A stretch of DNA of 5,059 nucleotides, from positions 1 to 5,059 of the forward strand of contig CALMAP010000019.1 in NCBI GenBank assembly GCA_937859825.1, given 5' to 3'. This document shows, piece after piece, positions 1-5,059 of this stretch. The stretch is from an uncultured Terriglobus sp. (GTDB lineage: Bacteria; Acidobacteriota; Terriglobia; Terriglobales; Acidobacteriaceae). The first letter of the stretch is position 1. Every line of letters starts with the position of its first letter. Both the position numbers and the translations under genes were made by a program. Below the pieces are notes generated by a model, which was not told where the DNA came from, did no database searches, and saw only the letters and a list, made by a program, of their open reading frames with translations.

Positions 1-1101
1 CTGGATGGCCATACCGGTGTAGTCATCGCTGGTGCGAAGCCGCTCCCGATATCCCGAGACGAGCGTGATTACCGTAACCGCGCCCACATTCATCGCGGCA
101 TACGCGGCCGTGTAGAAGCAAGCTGCGGCAATGCCGTCGTGCGGCAGTGCGGTAAACGCGACCAGGAGATAACCCGCATGGGCGATTGAGGAGTACGCAA
201 GCATCCGTTTCACATCGCGTTGCAGGAGAGCTCCAAGGTTGCCGATCGTCATGGAGAGTGCCGCGATACCCCAGATCAGCAAAGACCATCGGGTCTGGTA
301 AGTTGGGAAGCCACCGAAGAGAATCCGGAGCAGAACGGCAAAAGCGGCAGCCTTGGGAGCAGTGGACATCATGCCAACTACTGGCGCTGGAGCACCCTGG
401 TAGACGTCCGGTGTCCAGACATGAAAGGGTGCTGCGGAGACTTTGAAACCGATGCCAATCACGATCATGGCGATGGCAAGCATTGCCAGCAGCGGAGTCG
501 GTGTGGATGCCAGACCAGCGGTGACCTGCTGCAGATTTGTTGAGCCGGTTGCGCCGAAAGTGAGCGCAATTCCGTAGAGAAAGAACGCCGTCGCAAACGA
601 TCCAAGCAGGAAGTACTTGAGCGAGCTTTCGCTGGCAGCAGCCTGCCCTTTGCGAAACCCAGCCATGATGTAGGTCGATATGGACGAAATTTCCAGCCCG
701 ACAAATACCATCAAGAGCTCGGTAGAGCAGCTCATCAGCATCATGCCCACACTGCCGAAACAGACAAGCGCGTAATATTCCCCCGCGTTCGCGGAGTTTT
801 CGTCGAAGTAGAAAAGTGAGACGAGCAGGGTGACCGCCACGATTGCCGCGATCAAAATCTGAAAGAAGATAGAGAACGAATCGACCTGGATGGTGCCTGC
901 GAACGCCGAAACCACTCCGAACGAAAGCTGGTAGAAGCTAACCGCACCGGCTGCAATCATACCCAGAAAGGCAAACAAGCCGAGACCTTTGCGTGAGCCT
1001 CCGGCTGGCAGCACGGGCTCCAGCATCATGATCAGAACACCGCAGATCGTTAGAAGATACTCTGGAGCGAGTGCGATCACATTGGGAGACATACTGTTCA
1101 T
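1..1101 (-). CDS. nuoN: NADH-quinone oxidoreductase subunit N (NuoN), 3'-truncated by window edge
   Basis: Antiporter-like subunit of complex I closest to the quinone module (ND2 homologue). The first 367 codons are visible and the frame is open to the window edge; members usually have about 480-500 residues, so TM12 onward is missing. The ATG at 1099-1101 is chosen because GGAGAGG lies 7 bases upstream and it forms TGATG with the nuoM stop. A second in-frame ATG three codons later (1090-1092) is possible. N-terminal helix: APEYLLTICGVLIMMLEPVL (12-31). TM5 is MVFVGLEISSISTYIMAGF with E137 (E. coli E133). E158 and K162 follow in SESSLKYFLLG (E. coli E154, K158). TM7 is GIGFKVSAAPFHVWTPDVYQ with K220 and H227 (E. 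coli K217, H224), then STAPKAA with K250 (E. coli K247) and the conserved QRDVKRMLAYSSIAHAGY (294-311). The TM12 lysine (E. coli K395) is outside the window. The gene is probably the last or near-last of the nuo operon, but its end is not visible. Confidence 0.97.
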   Translation of the reverse strand, partial: MNSMSPNVIALAPEYLLTICGVLIMMLEPVLPAGGSRKGLGLFAFLGMIAAGAVSFYQLSFGVVSAFAGTIQVDSFSIFFQILIAAIVAVTLLVSLFYFDENSANAGEYYALVCFGSVGMMLMSCSTELLMVFVGLEISSISTYIMAGFRKGQAAASESSLKYFLLGSFATAFFLYGIALTFGATGSTNLQQVTAGLASTPTPLLAMLAIAMIVIGIGFKVSAAPFHVWTPDVYQGAPAPVVGMMSTAPKAAAFAVLLRILFGGFPTYQTRWSLLIWGIAALSMTIGNLGALLQRDVKRMLAYSSIAHAGYLLVAFTALPHDGIAAACFYTAAYAAMNVGAVTVITLVSGYRERLRTSDDYTGMAIQ

Positions 1102-2762
1102 CAGCGCGCCTCTCCGATTTGCGGCAGTGACGCCACTTGAGCGGCAAGTGTGATGGGCTTATTCACGGACGAAACGCCTTCCCGATTCTGTTGCATGTGA
1201 CTGTAAGTCTCAGTCGTGCTCTTACGAATGCTGTGGCCGGGCATGCTGGCTGTCTTGCCTGCATAGAGTGCGCCAAGCGGGTCGAGCGACTTCGTAAAGT
1301 AAGGTGACGCGATGCCCATGATGACAAACAGCGCCACCATCGGCCAGAGCGCAATTTGCTCACGCCCGGTCAGGTCCCATCCGTTGCGTTCCGCGGAGAT
1401 GTTTCCCAAATCGGCATAGAACACACGCTGGATCATGGTCAGCAGATAAGCGGCGGAGAAGATCACACCGCTCGTGCCGATCACGGTCCAGAACATGGGA
1501 TGCGCGGCCAATAGAGTCTGTGATGCTCCGCTAAGGATCAGGAACTCGCCAACGAAGCTGTTCAGCATGGGCAAACCGACATTGGAAAGCGCGGTGATAA
1601 CGAAGAGTGTGACCATCCACGGCAGCTTACCGGCGAGGCCGCCAAGGTCGCGCATGTCATAGGTCCCGTAGCGTTCATAAAGCATGCCCATCAGCAGGAA
1701 GAGTGCGCCACCGGAAATGCCGTGGTTCAGGATCTGGTACATGCCGCCGTCCAGACCGTTCACGGTCAACGTGAAGATGCCAAGCACGCAGAAGGACAGG
1801 TGGCCCAAAGTCGAGTAGGAGGCGAGTCGCTTCAGATCGTCCTGCACCAGCGCCATGCATGCGCCGTACACAATGCCGATCGCGCCGAGCGCGATCAGCA
1901 GTGGAGCAGCGTAGTGTGTCTGGTCGGGAAAGATGGCAAACGAGAAACGCAGGATGGAGTACAGTCCCAGCTTGCCCGCAAGCACCATCACTGCAGCAGT
2001 CGGTGCCTCTGCAAATGCATCGACCATCCAGCCGTGCAGCGGGAACACAGGAACCTTTACGGCGAAGGCAACAAGGAATGCCAGCGAGCAAAGCCATAGA
2101 GCATGATTCGAACCCGGGATGGAGTGGGTCGCTGCCAGCGCGGCCAATGTGGGCAACTGAAAGCTGTGGGTTACCGTGTACAGCCAGAGCATGCCAACCA
2201 GCAGCAGGGCGGAGGGGATAAACGCGTACAGGAAGAATTTGGTTGCGGCGCGACGACGGTTCTCTGTGCGACCAAACGTGGCGATCAGGATCGCCATTGG
2301 CACGAGCGACATCTCCCAGAATGCGTAGTAAAGGAACAGATCCAGCGAGACGAATACGCCCAGCATTGCGACCTGTTGCAGCAGGAAAAGCGTATAGAAC
2401 AGTTTGCGGCGTGAAGCGATTGCGTTCCATGAGGCGAGCACGCCAAGCGGTGCAAGGAAGCCGGAGAGCACGATCAGCCACATGGAAAGGCCGTCCACAC
2501 CAAGGTGGTAGCGGATCACCGGTTGCGCGATCCATGGCACGTCGGTGACAAACCGAAACACCTGTGCGGAGCCGTAGACGGACGACACGTCCGTTCTGCC
2601 GAAGTTGTACGGCAGATGCAGCGTGAGGATAAACGTGAGTATTGTAACGAGCAGGGCTGCCCACTGCTGCACCCTGTTTTTGTCCGGCAACAGCGCGAGC
2701 AGAAGTGCCCCGGCCAACGGAGTGAAAACAATGAGCGACAGGATCGTGTGGTCGAAATTCAT
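1101..2762 (-). CDS. nuoM: NADH-quinone oxidoreductase subunit M (NuoM), complete, 553 aa, C-terminally extended
   Basis: Middle antiporter-like proton-pumping subunit of complex I (ND4 homologue). The ATG at 2760-2762 has a good AGGAG-type ribosome binding site and gives the family-typical start MNFDHTILSLIVFTPLAGAL. Motifs in order: YHLGVDGLSMW (86-95); TM5 YAFWEMSLVPM with E150 (E. coli E144); TM7 FAVKVPVFPLHGWMVDAFAE with K236 (E. coli K234), H243 and E252; VLAGKLGLY with K264 (E. coli K265); YSTLGHLSF with H321; ILNHGISGGALFLL with H347; and TM12 NSFVGEFLIL with E406 (E. coli E407). The full proton-channel residue set is thus intact. The last membrane helix lies at about 470-488. It is followed by about 60 hydrophilic residues with no membrane segment, longer than the end of E. 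coli NuoM (509 residues). The stop TGA shares its last base with the nuoN start codon. Hydrogenase-4 or Mrp-type homologues are the alternative for an isolated gene, but the nuoKLMN context excludes them. Confidence 0.98.
   Translation of the reverse strand: MNFDHTILSLIVFTPLAGALLLALLPDKNRVQQWAALLVTILTFILTLHLPYNFGRTDVSSVYGSAQVFRFVTDVPWIAQPVIRYHLGVDGLSMWLIVLSGFLAPLGVLASWNAIASRRKLFYTLFLLQQVAMLGVFVSLDLFLYYAFWEMSLVPMAILIATFGRTENRRRAATKFFLYAFIPSALLLVGMLWLYTVTHSFQLPTLAALAATHSIPGSNHALWLCSLAFLVAFAVKVPVFPLHGWMVDAFAEAPTAAVMVLAGKLGLYSILRFSFAIFPDQTHYAAPLLIALGAIGIVYGACMALVQDDLKRLASYSTLGHLSFCVLGIFTLTVNGLDGGMYQILNHGISGGALFLLMGMLYERYGTYDMRDLGGLAGKLPWMVTLFVITALSNVGLPMLNSFVGEFLILSGASQTLLAAHPMFWTVIGTSGVIFSAAYLLTMIQRVFYADLGNISAERNGWDLTGREQIALWPMVALFVIMGIASPYFTKSLDPLGALYAGKTASMPGHSIRKSTTETYSHMQQNREGVSSVNKPITLAAQVASLPQIGEAR
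1109..1115 (-). promoter_or_regulatory. Ribosome binding site of nuoN, inside the end of nuoM
   Basis: GGAGAGG on the minus strand ends 7 bases before the ATG at 1099-1101. It lies within the final codons of nuoM, and the start codon overlaps the nuoM TGA as TGATG. This spacing supports the 1101 start over the ATG at 1092. The arrangement is typical of translational coupling (inference), in which ribosomes ending nuoM re-initiate on nuoN. Confidence 0.75.
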
Positions 2763-2766
2763 CCGT

Positions 2767-2773
2767 CTCTCCT
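2767..2773 (-). promoter_or_regulatory. Ribosome binding site of nuoM, overlapping the nuoL stop codon
   Basis: AGGAGAG on the minus strand, with its AGGAG core 6 bases before the nuoM ATG. The nuoL TAG (2772-2774) runs directly into it as TAGGAGAG, so termination of nuoL and initiation of nuoM share the same few bases. Coupled translation of NuoL and NuoM is a reasonable inference. Confidence 0.75.
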
Positions 2774-4781
2774 AGCGGACCACGGAGTGTGCGGTGAGGA
2801 CCGTGTAGGTCATGAGTAGAATCACGGCCGCCGCACCGGCCGCCAGCCAGCCAGCGTATGAGCGGATATTGCCAGATTGCATGCGGCGGGTAAACGAACT
2901 GGCCGCACGTGTCGCGAATGCGGCGATTGTGCCGGATCCGTTCACGAGTCCGGACTCGATGACAGGCGTGAGTACATACTTCGACCCAAGGACAACGGGT
3001 GTCACAAGTAGTTTTTGATAGAGCTCGTCCACGTAGTATTTGTGCGACACCAGACGATAGAGCGGATTGCCTGCTGCGATAGCACCGAATGTTCCAGGCT
3101 TTCTGCGATAGAACGTATCCGCTACGAACCAGCCCAGTGCAGCCACCAGCAGGCTTGTGATCGCCAGGCCAAACTCCAGTCTATGCGAAATCTGGTCTGC
3201 GTTCAGCACGTTGTGCGGTTCTGTGGAAAGAGCGAAGACCGGATCAAGAAAGTGCTCGAAGTGATTGCCGCCGCCAAATGCTGCTGGGATGCCTACCCAT
3301 CCACCAATCAGTGAAAGAACCGCAAGTACAACCAGCGGGAAGAGCATCACCCAAGGCGATTCATGCACGCTGTGTGCATGTGCCTGGCCTTCGTCATGTT
3401 CGTTCTCGCCTGCGTGTACCTGGCCCAAATCGTGCTCGTCAAAGCGTTCCGCGCCATAAAAAGTCTTGTACCACAGACGGAACATATAGAAGGAGGTAAG
3501 CCCTGCGGTAAGCAGGCCGACCGCCCAGAGAACCATGCCCATGCCGTTGTGCGCGGTGAAGGTGCGATAAAGAATTTCGTCTTTCGAGAAGAAGCCGGCG
3601 AAGGGAACAATGCCTGCAATCGCCAAAACACTGGCCGTCATCGTGAGGTAAGTCACGGGGATGCGTTTCCGCAAACCGCCCATCCTACGCATATCCTGCT
3701 CGCCGGAAAGAGCGTGAATCACTGACCCAGCCGCAAGGAAGAGCAGTGCCTTAAAGAAGGCATGCGTCATCAGATGGAAGACCGCTGCGGAGTATGCCGC
3801 AACACCGCAGCCGAGGAACATGTAGCCGAGCTGCGAAATGGTGGAGTAAGCAAGCACCCGCTTGATGTCGTGCTGTACGGCACCGATCGTTGCTGCAGAC
3901 AAGGCAGTTACCGCGCCGATCATCGCGACCACGCCCAGCGCAAAGGGAGACCGGTCAAACAGCGTGTGAGAGCGCGCAACCAGGTACACCCCTGCGGTGA
4001 CCATGGTTGCGGCGTGGATCAGCGCACTGACCGGCGTCGGACCTTCCATGGCGTCCGGGAGCCAGACATACAGGGGTATCTGCGCGGACTTGCCAGCCGC
4101 GCCGACGACGAGCAGCAGCGCGATTGCCGTGAGAATGCCACCCTGCATACCCGGATGGAGGGAAATCTGTCCGAAGACGCGCGTGAAATCAAGCGTGCCG
4201 AACTGCCGGATGATTAGAAACATCGCGAGCAGAAAACCGAAGTCGCCGACACGGTTTACTACGAACGCTTTACGTCCAGCATTGTTTGCCGCAGGCTTTT
4301 GCCAGTAGAAGCCGATCAGCAGGTACGAGGCCAGGCCGACACCCTCCCATCCGACAAAGAGCAGGAGGAAGTTCGCGGAAAGGACCAGCACCAGCATGAA
4401 GAACATGAAGAGATTCAGGTAGGCGAAGAATCGCCAGTAACCTTCCTCGTGCGCCATGTAACCAATGGAATAGAGGTGAATCAGAAAGCCCACACCTGTG
4501 ATGACCGAAAGCATGATCAGGGTGAGGTGGTCGACCGTGAACGCGAATCGAACGGTAAAGCCAGTGACCTCAATCCACGGACGGGATGCTGCCGTGACCG
4601 CAAGGGTGCCGGTATGCAGCATGTACTGCCAGAGCCACGCGACCAGCAACGCAGGGAGAGCCGTGAAGAGAAGTGCGATTCCTGCAACGCCCGCGCGCGG
4701 CAGCCTGCGACCGATTAGGCCGTTGCACAGAAAGCCTGCAAAAGGAAGCAGGGGAATGAACCAGAGCAGATGTTCAGGCAT
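2772..4781 (-). CDS. nuoL: NADH-quinone oxidoreductase subunit L (NuoL), complete, 669 aa
   Basis: Distal antiporter-like proton-pumping subunit of complex I (ND5 homologue) in the inner membrane. The N-terminus (MPEHLLWFIPLLPFAGF) is typical of the family, and no alternative in-frame start exists just upstream. Motifs in order: TM5 FVGWEGVGLASYLLIGF with E146 (E. coli E144); NRVGDFGF with D180; TM7 GKSAQIPLYVWLPDAMEGPTP with K231 (E. coli K229); SALIHAATMVTAG with H256; HLMTHAFFKALLFL with H336, H340 and K344; and GFFSKDEIL with K400 and D401 at TM12. All the proton-path residues are therefore present. Residues 448-473 are a His/acidic loop that looks internally duplicated. Residues 572-612 (NPLYRLVSHKYYVDELY onward) match the lateral-helix region, and a last membrane helix lies at about 642-662. 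E. coli NuoL has 613 residues; the extra length is largely in this loop and the C-terminal third. The stop is TAG, 9 bases before nuoM, and overlaps the nuoM ribosome binding site. Confidence 0.98.
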   Translation of the reverse strand: MPEHLLWFIPLLPFAGFLCNGLIGRRLPRAGVAGIALLFTALPALLVAWLWQYMLHTGTLAVTAASRPWIEVTGFTVRFAFTVDHLTLIMLSVITGVGFLIHLYSIGYMAHEEGYWRFFAYLNLFMFFMLVLVLSANFLLLFVGWEGVGLASYLLIGFYWQKPAANNAGRKAFVVNRVGDFGFLLAMFLIIRQFGTLDFTRVFGQISLHPGMQGGILTAIALLLVVGAAGKSAQIPLYVWLPDAMEGPTPVSALIHAATMVTAGVYLVARSHTLFDRSPFALGVVAMIGAVTALSAATIGAVQHDIKRVLAYSTISQLGYMFLGCGVAAYSAAVFHLMTHAFFKALLFLAAGSVIHALSGEQDMRRMGGLRKRIPVTYLTMTASVLAIAGIVPFAGFFSKDEILYRTFTAHNGMGMVLWAVGLLTAGLTSFYMFRLWYKTFYGAERFDEHDLGQVHAGENEHDEGQAHAHSVHESPWVMLFPLVVLAVLSLIGGWVGIPAAFGGGNHFEHFLDPVFALSTEPHNVLNADQISHRLEFGLAITSLLVAALGWFVADTFYRRKPGTFGAIAAGNPLYRLVSHKYYVDELYQKLLVTPVVLGSKYVLTPVIESGLVNGSGTIAAFATRAASSFTRRMQSGNIRSYAGWLAAGAAAVILLMTYTVLTAHSVVR
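3369..3440 (-). repeat. Imperfect tandem repeat, two 36-base units, in the NuoL His/acidic loop
   Basis: NuoL residues 448-459 (DEHDLGQVHAGE) and 460-471 (NEHDEGQAHAHS) line up without gaps, with 7 of 12 residues identical (E, H, D, G, Q, H, A). At the DNA level 23 of 36 bases match by hand count, including GGCCAG at the same place in both units. This suggests an old in-frame duplication, although low-complexity His/acidic composition alone could produce part of the match. Confidence 0.5.
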
Positions 4782-4794
4782 GAGTTTGGGTACG

Positions 4795-4799
4795 TCCTC
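4795..4799 (-). promoter_or_regulatory. Weak candidate ribosome binding site of nuoL
   Basis: GAGGA on the minus strand in the 33-base nuoK-nuoL gap, ending 13 bases before the nuoL ATG. This is farther than the usual 5-9 bases. No better purine-rich match sits closer to the ATG, and no other in-frame start codon lies in the gap, so the start itself is not in doubt. The site may be weak or not the one used. Confidence 0.4.
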
Positions 4800-4814
4800 G
4801 CAAGTGGCTCCCGC

Positions 4815-5059
4815 CTAGTTCTTCATCAGGTTGATTTGGTCTACGTCCAGCGTCTGCCTGGTACGGAAGACCGCGATAATGATCGCCAGTCCCACCGCCG
4901 CTTCCGCAGCAGCGACGACCATGACAAAAAATACGAAGATCTGGCCCTGTAGAGCGTGCCGCATGTGGGCAAAGGCCACGAAGGTGAGGTTCACGGCATT
5001 CAGCATTAGTTCGATCGACATGAAAACCGTGATGATGTTGCGCTTGATGAGAAAGGACG
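4815..5059 (-). CDS. nuoK: NADH-quinone oxidoreductase subunit K (NuoK), 5'-truncated by window edge
   Basis: Small membrane subunit of complex I (ND4L homologue), lying in the inner membrane between the quinone-site subunits and the antiporter-like subunits. Eighty codons are visible, ending in TAG at 4815-4817. The frame stays open to the window edge, so the real start lies beyond 5059. The E. coli protein has 100 residues, so about 20 N-terminal residues are missing. The fragment opens with the basic turn IKRN and continues into TM2 with the motif SIELMLNA. TM3 carries AAAEAAVGLA, and the tail is DVDQINLMKN. The two intramembrane glutamates, in SIE and AAAEA, are 36 residues apart, exactly as Glu36 and Glu72 are in E. 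coli NuoK; these are needed for coupled proton transfer. The ATG at 5021 lies inside TM2 and is not the start. nuoL follows 33 bases downstream. Identification is firm from the motifs and the gene order. Confidence 0.95.
   Translation of the reverse strand, partial: SFLIKRNIITVFMSIELMLNAVNLTFVAFAHMRHALQGQIFVFFVMVVAAAEAAVGLAIIIAVFRTRQTLDVDQINLMKN

Noticed and set aside
1722..2221. Overlapping plus-strand open frames opposite nuoM
   Set aside because: Both are antisense shadows of the conserved TM7-TM8 region of NuoM, with no independent coding evidence.
1675..2664. 329-codon open frame on the minus strand inside nuoM
   Set aside because: It is a shifted frame wholly within nuoM on the same strand. 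Its translation is Arg/His/Pro-rich with no recognisable domain or membrane pattern, while the nuoM frame carries all family motifs. It is a shadow of GC-rich coding sequence.
3762..4217. 151-codon plus-strand open frame opposite nuoL
   Set aside because: Antisense to well-conserved nuoL codons. The product is rich in Arg, Cys and His with no motif, and no separate promoter or ribosome binding site stands out.
4299..4718. 139-codon plus-strand open frame opposite the start of nuoL
   Set aside because: Antisense shadow with highly charged, low-hydrophobicity composition (many Glu, Gln, Arg), the usual mirror image of a membrane-protein gene.
4815..5021. A 68-residue NuoK starting at the ATG at 5019-5021
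   Set aside because: That ATG lies inside the second membrane helix. The same frame continues upstream with IKRN, matching the conserved loop of NuoK, so the gene is cut by the window edge rather than short.
1..5059. Mrp antiporter, hydrogenase-4 (hyf/hyc) or Fpo-type complex instead of complex I
   Set aside because: These share homologous large subunits, but the K-L-M-N order, the YYVDELY lateral-helix region of NuoL and the NuoN-specific PFHVWTPDVYQGAP motif all indicate a nuo operon.
1..5059. Promoter, terminator, RNA gene, mobile element or CRISPR
   Set aside because: Scanning both strands by eye showed nothing convincing. All the sequence is coding apart from gaps of 33 and 9 bases, and neither gap contains a hairpin with a T-run.

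Overview
The window is an internal piece of a respiratory complex I (NADH:quinone oxidoreductase, NDH-1) operon, read entirely from the minus strand. In transcription order (high to low coordinates) it holds the end of nuoK, complete nuoL, complete nuoM and the first 367 codons of nuoN. This is the canonical K-L-M-N order of the membrane-arm genes at the distal end of bacterial nuo operons. Both window edges cut genes: nuoK lacks roughly its first 20 codons and nuoN lacks its C-terminal part.

Layout: nuoK fragment 4815-5059, 33-base gap, nuoL 2772-4781, 9-base gap, nuoM 1101-2762, one-base overlap (TGATG), nuoN 1-1101. Nearly every base is coding. There is no gap over 33 bases, and I see no RNA gene, mobile element, CRISPR array, promoter or terminator. 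The tight junctions, with Shine-Dalgarno sequences lying at or inside the end of the preceding gene, point to one polycistronic transcript with translational coupling at L/M and M/N.

The four products form the proton-pumping part of the membrane arm. NuoL, NuoM and NuoN are homologous antiporter-like subunits, each with a proton channel built around a TM5 glutamate, a TM7 lysine and a TM12 Lys/Glu. NuoK carries two intramembrane glutamates linking the quinone-side machinery to those channels. Every key charged residue that falls inside the window is present, so the genes look functional. NuoL also keeps the C-terminal lateral-helix region that runs along NuoM and NuoN.

Organism: a bacterium of moderately high GC (high fifties percent by eye, not computed). 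The style of the proteins, for example the NuoN TM5 motif GLEISSISTYIMAGF, would fit Acidobacteriota (Terriglobia-like), but this is a low-confidence impression. No previously undescribed system is evident. The points worth a second look are a hydrophilic C-terminal extension on NuoM and a His/acidic loop in NuoL that looks like an old tandem duplication of a 12-residue unit.
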